From positions 62,001 through 126,000 of the forward strand of contig JAVKCD010000003.1 of NCBI GenBank assembly GCA_040222855.1: a DNA stretch of 64,000 nt. The letters are read 5' to 3'. The position numbers and the translations under genes were made by a program. Positions 1 through 7,714 of this stretch are shown here, piece after piece (position 1 is the stretch's first letter; each line of letters begins with the position of its first letter). The DNA comes from Phycisphaeraceae bacterium. GTDB lineage: Bacteria > Planctomycetota > Phycisphaerae > Phycisphaerales > Phycisphaeraceae. The notes under the pieces were generated by a model that saw only the letters and a program-made list of their open reading frames with translations, was not told the origin of the DNA and made no database searches.

Positions 1-3000
1 ACTCGGGCTTGTTGTAGAGCCAGCCCGCAGTGGCGACGATACCGAGCGTGATCGTCACATCATGGACAAGCGCCATGATCGCGGCCGGGCCATAACGCAG
101 CGCAGGGAAGTACCAGGTGACGATACCCAGCACGATCGCTGGCGGTGCGATCGCAATGGCCATGAGGATCCAGAAGCCCTCGCCCCGGACGCCGATGCCG
201 AAGTATTGCCCGACAACCAGCTGGGCGAGACCGCCCGCGAACGTGGCCAACGCGAGCACCGCGGTCGCAGCCAGACCCTTGTCGAACCCGGCAAAACGAA
301 TCCAGATGTACGCAACGATGCCAACCAGCGCCAACAGCACAGCGGCAATCGCGTTGTTCCGCAGGTACGTCGCGATCTGACTGGAGAAGTTACTCACCGA
401 GGAAAGCGAGGTGTCACGGCGCAGCGCATCGACCACCAGTTCCCACTCGGTCGCGGCCAGGCCGTTGTTGTCCACCAGCGAAGCGGGGTCCTCCGCGTAG
501 TTGGTCGTGGCATCACTGGTGACGACGGCAACCGAACGGTAAAGCGGATCGCCTGACTCGGTCGAGTCATCGGCAAGGTCCAGCGGGATGACCGTAAACG
601 CGCGGTAGCCAAGCTGCTCGTAGGCAGGCTGCCGTCGCATGCGATCGATACGGCGCTCAAGGTCCTCGATCGTCGCGGCAGGCCGCAGGTCGTTGAGCAC
701 GATGGCCACCCCGCCGAGGTAGTCCGACACGTCAGCAGTGATCTCGGGCTGCCCGATGTTCTCACCCAGCGTGGTCACATCGCCGCTGGAGTCGGTGATG
801 GCGTACACGGGTGCAAGACCGACATCGGTGATGTCCGCCCTGTCGAAGGTGATCGGCCGCGTCGTGTCGAGCACGTCGGCAAACACCGCTTTCACCGCAG
901 CGGAGACGGCGTCAGGGTCAGTAATGAGCGCCGAAACAGAGAAGCCCGACGCCTGGGTGCCCTCGATATCGCCTTCGGGAACCACTGAAGCACCGAGCAG
1001 TCGAGTCAGGTCAGCCGGCTCGCCGGGGGCATCGGCCTGCAAGCCAGCGGCAATCGATTCTTCGTAGTCAGCCATCTGCGCGGCGATCCGAGCCGCGGAT
1101 TCCTGCTCGATATCGAGCACCGTCTGGTAGAGCGCACGGTCCTCAGCCGTCAGCGTGTTGGGATCAAAACCCTCAGCCTCCATGCTGCGTGCCATCTCGC
1201 CAAGCGCCTCGACGCGCATACGCGCCTCGGCATTCTCCATCTTGGCTTCATCAGCGAGCACAAAGCTGACCTGCGTGCCGGCCCGGAACTCGATGTCGAG
1301 CAGGTCTTCACCCCGCTCGTTGACCATCCACACGCCCCAGACCATCAGGAACGCCGAGATCGGCAGAACGATCCACCGAAGCCCGATCCAGTCGAGCTTA
1401 GGCGACAGCACCTTCCGGATCGGCGGGAACACCGTCGACATCATCGGCAGCGAGCGAACAAACTGCAGATACGTCTCGATGATCACACGGGCCGCAAACA
1501 GCGACGAGAACAGCGTCGCGATGATGCCGATCCCCAGCGTGTAAGCAAAACCCTTGATGTCCGACGTCGCCGTCGCGCCCAGAATCACGCACACCAGCAG
1601 CGTCGTCAGGTTGGCGTCGAGAATCGACGAGAAGGCCTTCTCATAACCATTGCGCACCGCCACCAGCAGGTCTCGACGCTTATCCTGGAGTTCCTCGCGG
1701 ATACGCTCGAAGATCAGCACGTTGGCGTCCACCGCCATACCGATGGTCAGGATGATGCCCGCGATACCCGGAAGCGTAAACGTCGCCCCAAGCAGTGCCA
1801 TCACACCGAGGATGATGCAAATGTTCATCATCAACGCGAGCACCGTCACGATGCCCGGAACGAGGTAGTAGAACAGCACGAAAAACGAGACAACAATCAG
1901 CGAGAGCTGCGCCGCGTTGGTGCCCTTGGCGATGTTGTCGGCCCCGACCGCCGAGCCCGTCGTCTTGATCGAGACCGGATACTCCGAGAGCTGCCCTTCG
2001 AGGGAGCCCGCCTTGAGCGTCCGTAGCAGGTAAGTGAGCTCGTCCTGCGAGAAGCCCCCCTGCCCGCCAGAGATCATCCCCTGCGAGCCGATCCGGGAGT
2101 TGAGCGTCGGTGCCGAGATCACCCGACCATCCAGCACAATCGCCATTGGCTTGCCGACATTCGGGGCGGTGATCTGCGCGAGGATCTGCCCGCCATAGTC
2201 GTTGAGCGTGAACGAAACCGCAGGCTGCCCGACTTCATCCTGCGTCGGGCTGGCCGAGTTCATCCGCCAACCCTCGATATCGTGAGCCAGTGCCTTGTCG
2301 CGGGTGTTCGCCAGGAGGATGTAAAGCGACCCGGCGTACTCGGTCATCACGACCTCGGGGCCAGCGTCGAACTCCTCGGGATCATCAACCGGGAACCAGC
2401 GGAACGGGCGATCGGCCCCGGCCCGAGGCCCGCGCTCACGCATCTGCTCAAGGTATTCCTCAGCGTTTACCTCATCAGCAAACGGCGCAATCCGAAACTC
2501 AAGCACGCCCGAGCCGCGGAGCAGAGCGATCAGGTCGTTGGGGTCATCAAGCGGACCCTTGACCCGGTCGTAGGCGTTCCATGCGTCGATCAGATCCTGC
2601 AGATCAGCCGCACGATCCGGGTGGGCGGCGATCAGCTCAGCCCCGGCCTCTTCACGAGGTGTCGAGGTGTTGGGTTCGTTGGTGGTGTTGGGCTGCGAGA
2701 GAACCCGCTCGACCTCGTGCGGCTCGATGTTGGCTTCGAGCACAGCCGAACGAGCCGCTTCCCGCTGCATCCGGGCTTCGAGGTACTGCTCGGTCACCTC
2801 GATCATCCGAGGAAACAGCTCATCCACAAGAGCCTGAGCCTGCTCGATCCCCGTCGTGCCAGGCGGCATCGAGTCAAGCCGGGTCTGCGCCTCGTTGTAC
2901 GCACGCTCCGCCGCCTCGGCCTCGGGTCGCAGGGCGACAAACAGGTCGTGGGTCGCCGCGAACGTCTCGAGCTTCTCACGATACGAGTCGTCCCCAGCCG

Positions 3001-3418
3001 CCAGCGCATTGATCTCACGCTCACGACTCGAAGGGCTGAGCCGCGCGATGGCATCCAGCCGACGCGGGTCAACATTGCGTTCGAGCACCTGCGACCGCAG
3101 GGCATAGAATGCTTCACGACGATTGCGCGTCTCAGGACTGGCCAGTGCCATCTGAATCTCGACACGATTACCAGCGATCCGACGCCACACGAGGTTGCGC
3201 GTGCCCGTCGGGTCGATCCGGTCACGGAGCACGTCAATCGTGTTGTCGATGATCTCCCCGGGATCGCGTCCCGAAGGCACATCAACGGTATAGACCAGCG
3301 TGGTCCCGCCGGCCAAGTCAAGACCGGGCTTGAGCTTCTCCTCCGGCGGCCAGAACGAGGCGAAGCTGATCCCGAGGACCAGGAAGATGACGATCCATTT
3401 CCAGACAGGGACGTTCAT
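1..3418 (-). CDS. secDF: SecDF fused protein-export membrane protein (3' end outside window)
   Basis: Encodes the SecD and SecF halves as one polypeptide, the proton-driven accessory of the SecYEG translocon in the inner membrane. It begins MNVPVWKWIV with a first membrane helix, followed by the P1 domain (LKPGLDLAGGTTLVY). A long charged, coiled-coil-like insertion of roughly 200 residues follows before the conserved SecD membrane block with AVDANVLIFERIREE. The SecF half starts near LDWIGLRWIVLPISAF, has DIEFRAGTQVSF, and reaches the SecF signature HDVTITLGI just before the window edge. About 1139 residues are visible, longer than typical SecD plus SecF because both periplasmic loops are enlarged. 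It lies 75 nt downstream of yajC on the same strand, the classic pairing. The identity is firm; the C-terminus is simply cut by the window. Confidence 0.95.
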   Translation of the reverse strand, partial: MNVPVWKWIVIFLVLGISFASFWPPEEKLKPGLDLAGGTTLVYTVDVPSGRDPGEIIDNTIDVLRDRIDPTGTRNLVWRRIAGNRVEIQMALASPETRNRREAFYALRSQVLERNVDPRRLDAIARLSPSSREREINALAAGDDSYREKLETFAATHDLFVALRPEAEAAERAYNEAQTRLDSMPPGTTGIEQAQALVDELFPRMIEVTEQYLEARMQREAARSAVLEANIEPHEVERVLSQPNTTNEPNTSTPREEAGAELIAAHPDRAADLQDLIDAWNAYDRVKGPLDDPNDLIALLRGSGVLEFRIAPFADEVNAEEYLEQMRERGPRAGADRPFRWFPVDDPEEFDAGPEVVMTEYAGSLYILLANTRDKALAHDIEGWRMNSASPTQDEVGQPAVSFTLNDYGGQILAQITAPNVGKPMAIVLDGRVISAPTLNSRIGSQGMISGGQGGFSQDELTYLLRTLKAGSLEGQLSEYPVSIKTTGSAVGADNIAKGTNAAQLSLIVVSFFVLFYYLVPGIVTVLALMMNICIILGVMALLGATFTLPGIAGIILTIGMAVDANVLIFERIREELQDKRRDLLVAVRNGYEKAFSSILDANLTTLLVCVILGATATSDIKGFAYTLGIGIIATLFSSLFAARVIIETYLQFVRSLPMMSTVFPPIRKVLSPKLDWIGLRWIVLPISAFLMVWGVWMVNERGEDLLDIEFRAGTQVSFVLADEAKMENAEARMRVEALGEMARSMEAEGFDPNTLTAEDRALYQTVLDIEQESAARIAAQMADYEESIAAGLQADAPGEPADLTRLLGASVVPEGDIEGTQASGFSVSALITDPDAVSAAVKAVFADVLDTTRPITFDRADITDVGLAPVYAITDSSGDVTTLGENIGQPEITADVSDYLGGVAIVLNDLRPAATIEDLERRIDRMRRQPAYEQLGYRAFTVIPLDLADDSTESGDPLYRSVAVVTSDATTNYAEDPASLVDNNGLAATEWELVVDALRRDTSLSSVSNFSSQIATYLRNNAIAAVLLALVGIVAYIWIRFAGFDKGLAATAVLALATFAGGLAQLVVGQYFGIGVRGEGFWILMAIAIAPPAIVLGIVTWYFPALRYGPAAIMALVHDVTITLGIVATAGWLYNKPE

Positions 3419-3493
3419 AGACGGTGCATTCCGGTGGGCTAGCAGGGCGTGATTCAACCATCCGCAGCGCGTGCGGAATCAGGGTGCGTTCGA

Positions 3494-3910
3494 TCAGTCG
3501 TCGGAAACGACCGTCTGGATCGCGCCCTTGGTGAAGCGGACTGTGGTGTTGTTGTTCTCATCAATGCGCACAACGATCTCGTCGTCGCGCACCGCGGTGA
3601 TCGTCCCGATCATCCCGCCAATAGTCTGGACCTTCGCCCCCTTGGTCAGCGCTGAGAGCATCTTCTCACGCTTCTTGCGCTCCTTCGACTGTGTCCGCCA
3701 GGACATCAGCAGGATTAGCACCATGAAGCCGACCATGAACAGCAGCAGGTATTCCATCCCTCCCCCCGAGGCGGGCTGCGTGGCGGGAACCCCATTGGGA
3801 CCCACGCCGGGAGCACCAGGCGTCGAGGTGGTGGCCGGCAGCGAGTCCGGGGCGACGGGAGGGGCATCTGCATCGGCCTGGGCGATCCAGACCGGGAGGA
3901 TTTCAAGCAT
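3494..3910 (-). CDS. yajC: YajC, preprotein translocase accessory subunit
   Basis: Small single-pass membrane partner of SecDF. The 138-residue product has an unusually long, Ala/Pro-rich N-terminal stretch (residues 1-45) before one hydrophobic helix (MEYLLLFMVGFMVLILLMSW). The conserved cytoplasmic YajC domain follows, with RKKREKMLSALTKGAKVQT, GGMIGTI and DENNNTTVRFTKGAIQTV. The ATG overlaps the 3' end of tgt by 8 nt, which implies translational coupling. The order tgt-yajC-secDF matches the arrangement known in many bacteria. The N-terminal segment might instead mean initiation further downstream, but no better-placed start was seen. Confidence 0.93.
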   Translation of the reverse strand: MLEILPVWIAQADADAPPVAPDSLPATTSTPGAPGVGPNGVPATQPASGGGMEYLLLFMVGFMVLILLMSWRTQSKERKKREKMLSALTKGAKVQTIGGMIGTITAVRDDEIVVRIDENNNTTVRFTKGAIQTVVSDD

Positions 3911-5132
3911 CGTGAGTAGGCTCCAAGGGGGGCAAACCGTTATCCCTGGGTCCTGAGGGGCCCTGATCGAGGGTCACAGGCCAGTCCCGGGCAACGTCAA
4001 GCCACCTGTTATCCCGGATCGCGGTGCGGATGTCCAACATCAGCCGCTGGAAGTGCCGCAGGTTGTGAAGCGTCAGCAGGATCGGCCCCAGCATCTCCTC
4101 AGCGACGATCAGGTGCCGGAGGTACGACCGGGTAAAGCCCCCCGCACAAGCCCGGCAGTCGCAGCCATCGTCGATCACCCCGGTGTCGCTGGCAAAGCGG
4201 GCGTTCCGCAGCCGGATCTGGCCCCTGGGGGTAAACGCGTTGCCGTTTCGGGCGTTCCGCGTCGGCAGAACACAGTCAAACATATCCACACCAGCCCGGA
4301 CCGCCGCCACCAGGTCCCGCTCATACCCAACCCCCATCAGATACCGGGGCTTGCCCTCGGGAAGCAACGGGGCCGTGTGTGCCGTTACCCGCTTGAGCTG
4401 CTCGTACCCCTCACCGACCGCCACGCCCCCAATCGCAAAGCCCGGCAGGTCGTGCTGGGTGATTTGCTCCGCCGATTGCGACCGCGCGTCGAGGTCGATC
4501 CCGCCCTGCACGATGCCAAACAGCGCCTGGTCGTCCGGCCGCTGATGTGCCTTGATGCACCGTTCGAGCCACCGGGCCGTCCGCTCGTTCGAAGCCTCCA
4601 GCCGCTGGGCATAGTCCGCCGACGCCACCGCGTGCCTCGGCTTGCCCCCGTCTCCCTCAACCACCGGTGCAGGCGGGCAATCGTCAAACGCCATAATGAT
4701 GTCCGCACCCAGCGCGTTCTGCACATGGATCGATCGCTCTGGCGACAAATGAATCTCCCGACCATCCAGATGCGACCGGAACTGCACGCCGTCGTCGTTG
4801 ATCGCGTTCTTGTCCGCGAACGAAAACACCTGATACCCTCCCGAGTCCGTCAGCATCGGCTTCTGCCACCGGGTCCAGTGCTGCAACCCCCCCACCTCGG
4901 CGATCAGCTCCGGGCCGGGACGAAGCAGCAGGTGATACGTGTTGGCCAGAATGATCTGCGCCCCCGTCCCCGCCACGGCATCAGGCAACTGACCCTTCAC
5001 CGTCGCCGCCGTACCAACCGGCATGAACGCCGGCGTGTCAAAAGCACCATGAGGCGTCTCGACACGGCCCAGCCGAGCCCTCGACTCAGGGTCGGCGTCC
5101 TGCTGAATAAGGGTGTACGTCAGAGCGGGCAT
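3903..5132 (-). CDS. tgt: Queuine/preQ1 tRNA-guanine transglycosylase
   Basis: Exchanges guanine 34 in GUN-anticodon tRNAs for preQ1 during queuosine formation. The 409-residue protein carries the TIM-barrel motifs of the family: TPAFMPVGTAATVKG, ANTYHLLLRPG, MLTDSGGYQVFS (with the active-site Asp), the second Asp in DMFDCVLPTRNARNG, and a zinc site made of CDCRAC plus a downstream His in LTLHNLRHF. Length is slightly above the usual 370-390. It sits 25 nt downstream of the rhomboid gene and overlaps yajC. Another queuosine-pathway gene, queC, lies elsewhere in the window (near 46.5-47.2 kb). Confidence 0.96.
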   Translation of the reverse strand: MPALTYTLIQQDADPESRARLGRVETPHGAFDTPAFMPVGTAATVKGQLPDAVAGTGAQIILANTYHLLLRPGPELIAEVGGLQHWTRWQKPMLTDSGGYQVFSFADKNAINDDGVQFRSHLDGREIHLSPERSIHVQNALGADIIMAFDDCPPAPVVEGDGGKPRHAVASADYAQRLEASNERTARWLERCIKAHQRPDDQALFGIVQGGIDLDARSQSAEQITQHDLPGFAIGGVAVGEGYEQLKRVTAHTAPLLPEGKPRYLMGVGYERDLVAAVRAGVDMFDCVLPTRNARNGNAFTPRGQIRLRNARFASDTGVIDDGCDCRACAGGFTRSYLRHLIVAEEMLGPILLTLHNLRHFQRLMLDIRTAIRDNRWLDVARDWPVTLDQGPSGPRDNGLPPLEPTHDA

Positions 5133-5157
5133 GGGCTACAGAGAGTAACGGATCGCT

Positions 5158-6042
5158 TTAGCCAGCCTTGCGTTTCTTGTCCGTGGCCTTCTGCAGCATC
5201 TTCCGCTCGCGACTCGACAGCGACTGCAACCCCTGATCCCGGACCTTGTCGAGGATGCGATCGACCTCCGCCTGCTCCTTCGCTTCCTGATCCGCCTTGA
5301 GCTGAGTGAGCTTGCGGTTGAAGGCTTCACGCGGCGAATCGAGCGAAAAACGCGAGCCCTCCGCGAAGTTGAGCAACCCGATGTTGCGGATCAGCAGGAA
5401 GCCCAGCAACGCCCCGCCAAGGTGGGCCGCCTCACCGCCATCGTTACGCGAACCCGCCAGAACCGACAACGCCGCGATCCCCATGAACACCAACGCCATC
5501 GTCCGCATCGTCATCGGCACAGGCGGGATCAACAGCATCACACGTAGATTCGGAAACAGCACCGCACACGCCGCCAGAATGCCAAACAGCGAGCCCGACG
5601 CACCAATCAGAATCGCCGAAGGCGGCATCATGATCAAACCCGGGATCGCACCCAGCAACGAAGCCACCACCGCACCGGAAACGCCACACAGCAGATAAAA
5701 CGCCAGAAAACGACGACTGCCAAGCGTGCGCTCAAGCAGCGGCCCAAAGAAAAACAGACCGATCATGTTGAACAGGATGTGGAAGAAGTCGGCGTGCAAA
5801 AACTGGTAGGTAAACAAACGCCAGACCTGCAAACCATAGATGCCCTCATCCACGGAAAAATACCCGTAAGGCAGCAGGCCCAGCGCCGACCCACGACGAC
5901 TGCCCATCATGATGTTGTCCCACAAAAAGATCACGGCGTTGATGATGATCAGCCACTTCACGACAGACGCCCCGCCGAAGCGGCCGCCCCCAAAGCCACC
6001 CCCAGATCGATCTCGGTAATAGTCTCGGTTCTCGAAGCTCAT
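5158..6042 (-). CDS. Rhomboid family intramembrane serine protease
   Basis: Predicted membrane protease with about six transmembrane helices. A glycine-rich N-terminal tail (residues 13-24) precedes the first helix. The HxxxxHxxxN-like segment reads HADFFHILFNMIG. The catalytic serine lies in GASGSLFG (Ser149) and the catalytic histidine in AAHLGGALLG (His207). The last 70 residues form a charged helical tail ending KKRKAG. The start ATG overlaps the Nudix stop as ATGA, so the two are probably co-translated. The substrate cannot be predicted from sequence. Confidence 0.92.
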   Translation of the reverse strand: MSFENRDYYRDRSGGGFGGGRFGGASVVKWLIIINAVIFLWDNIMMGSRRGSALGLLPYGYFSVDEGIYGLQVWRLFTYQFLHADFFHILFNMIGLFFFGPLLERTLGSRRFLAFYLLCGVSGAVVASLLGAIPGLIMMPPSAILIGASGSLFGILAACAVLFPNLRVMLLIPPVPMTMRTMALVFMGIAALSVLAGSRNDGGEAAHLGGALLGFLLIRNIGLLNFAEGSRFSLDSPREAFNRKLTQLKADQEAKEQAEVDRILDKVRDQGLQSLSSRERKMLQKATDKKRKAG

Positions 6043-6569
6043 GGGTCTCTCTTGATAAAAGCCTGGGCGTAAAGAAGCGTGGCTAGGGTCTTGGCATCGG
6101 CGATCACGCCATCTCTAACCATCGTCATCGTCTCATTCCATGCCACGACTTCGGGCGTGATGCGCTCAGTCGGATCGAGCTTCTGCTGGCTGGGCTCCAG
6201 GTCGCGAGCCAGAAACGCGAACATCCGCTCGGTGCAGATGCCCGGACACGAAACAAACTCGGTCAGAGCCGTCACGTTATCGGACCGGTACCCCGCCTCC
6301 TCTTCGAGCTCACGGGCGGCGCAAGGCAGCGGGTCTTCGCCGGTCTCGATCGTGCCCGCAGGCAACTCCCAAAGCTCCTGACCCACGGCAAAACGATGAT
6401 TACGGATCAGCACCACGTGCTCAGCATCGAGCAACGGCAGGATCACCACCGCATTCGCCGGGCGGACGTACTGCGCATCAACCATCGAACCGTCCCGGCG
6501 GGCCAGCGCCGTCTGCTCGACGGAAAACCGGGCGTACTGCGCGATCGTGGTGCGCTCGGCATCACTCAT
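6039..6569 (-). CDS. Nudix hydrolase, ADP-ribose pyrophosphatase-like
   Basis: A 176-residue hydrolase of nucleoside diphosphates linked to another moiety. It has a complete Nudix box: G(5x)E(7x)REL-EEEAGY, seen in GTIETGEDPLPCAARELEEE followed by AGY. The flanking LWELPAGTIETGED pattern resembles the ADP-ribose pyrophosphatase branch, so ADP-sugar hydrolysis is a reasonable guess rather than a certainty. Both ends overlap neighbours by 4 nt (ATGA with the aldo/keto reductase before it and the rhomboid after it), so it is the middle of a translationally coupled trio. Confidence 0.9.
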   Translation of the reverse strand: MSDAERTTIAQYARFSVEQTALARRDGSMVDAQYVRPANAVVILPLLDAEHVVLIRNHRFAVGQELWELPAGTIETGEDPLPCAARELEEEAGYRSDNVTALTEFVSCPGICTERMFAFLARDLEPSQQKLDPTERITPEVVAWNETMTMVRDGVIADAKTLATLLYAQAFIKRDP

Positions 6570-7636
6570 CGTGCCACGCTCGGAGCGAGGTAGGAACTCC
6601 GCACAGCACCCGACTCTGCGGTCGACGACTTGATGTCACAAGGCTGTGCCTCCTCGCCCAGACCGAAGTTGGTCTCATACATCGCCGCCAGTTGGTCAAG
6701 CACCTCCTCCGGGAGCCTGTCACCCTGACACGCCGATGCGTACTCCTTCACATCCTCGATCGAGAGAAGGTTGGGCTGAATCGAGACCATCCCCGGCTGG
6801 CTGGCCAGCCACTTGGTCGCAAACTGTCGGATCGTGAGCCCCAGACCCGCCGCCATCGGCCGGATGATGTCATTCTTCTGCAGCCCGTACACCAGCCAGT
6901 TCTTATCTCGGAACTTCCGGTGATCGTGAGGCGGAAACTTGTGATCCGCCGACGAAAACTCCTCATCAAGCATCCCCGAGTTCGTCGGCACCCGCGCAAT
7001 GATGCCCCCACGACCGGTCTGTGATGCGATCTCGCACAACTCACGGCCGGGTGCCTGCTCGTACAGGTTGTAGACCGTCTGCACCGTCGCCGCGTTCTTC
7101 TCCAGCAGCGCGATATGGCCCTCCTCCCGCCAGCCGATCGCCGGACCCAGCGCGATACCCCAGTGCCGGATCTTGCCCTCGCTCTTGAGCGCCTCAAGCG
7201 TCTCAAACAACTCATCGCTGTAGTGCGGGAGCTTGATGTTGTGAGCCTGATAGAGGTCAATCATCTCGACACCCAGGTCCTTAAGCGACTGGTCTAGCTC
7301 CCGCCGCACGTTGTCAGGCGAGAAGTTCTGCGTCCGCTCCCGATGCGAGCCTTCCTCCCCCGGATCCGCGACCAGGTCGTAACCAAACTTGGTGGAGATC
7401 ACCAGCCTGTCACGGCCGACCTCCTTGATCGTCCGGGACAGCAGCTTCTCGGCCCGGCCGTTGCCGTAAGCCGGTGCGGTGTCAAAAAAAGTGACGCCCA
7501 GATCAACCGCCTGATTCTGCATCGCGAGCGCCTGATCATCCGAAAAGTCGCCCCACCACGTCGTGCCAAAGACAAAGTTGCCAAACGCCAGCAGCGAGAG
7601 CTGGAGGTCGGTACCGGGGACTGTGCGCACATCCAT
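6566..7636 (-). CDS. Aldo/keto reductase
   Basis: A 356-residue NAD(P)H-dependent oxidoreductase of the aldo/keto reductase superfamily. It shows DTAPAYGNGRAE (Asp and Tyr of the catalytic set), VISTKFGYD (catalytic Lys) and DLYQAHN, all in barrel order. The usual active-site His region reads RHWGIALGPAIGW, so the fourth tetrad residue is not obvious. It heads the AKR-Nudix-rhomboid-tgt-yajC-secDF chain. A -10-like TACAAT (7705-7710, minus strand) lies about 70 nt upstream of its start, just beyond the stop of the preceding gene, so the chain may have its own promoter. The physiological substrate is unknown. Confidence 0.9.
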   Translation of the reverse strand: MDVRTVPGTDLQLSLLAFGNFVFGTTWWGDFSDDQALAMQNQAVDLGVTFFDTAPAYGNGRAEKLLSRTIKEVGRDRLVISTKFGYDLVADPGEEGSHRERTQNFSPDNVRRELDQSLKDLGVEMIDLYQAHNIKLPHYSDELFETLEALKSEGKIRHWGIALGPAIGWREEGHIALLEKNAATVQTVYNLYEQAPGRELCEIASQTGRGGIIARVPTNSGMLDEEFSSADHKFPPHDHRKFRDKNWLVYGLQKNDIIRPMAAGLGLTIRQFATKWLASQPGMVSIQPNLLSIEDVKEYASACQGDRLPEEVLDQLAAMYETNFGLGEEAQPCDIKSSTAESGAVRSSYLAPSVAR

Positions 7637-7714
7637 GAGCTTAATTCCTGCGTTTGACCACGTTTGATTGACGTTGCCGGTCGGTTTCGGTCCAGTTCAG
7701 GGGGATTGTAGCCC

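Noticed and set aside
2282-3442. 386-codon plus-strand frame opposite secDF
   Set aside because: Composition is that of a codon-position shadow (Arg, Pro, Gly, His rich) and secDF on the other strand is unmistakable.
4053-5300. 415-codon plus-strand frame opposite tgt
   Set aside because: Antisense shadow of a highly conserved gene; no recognisable domain and strong Arg/Pro/His bias.
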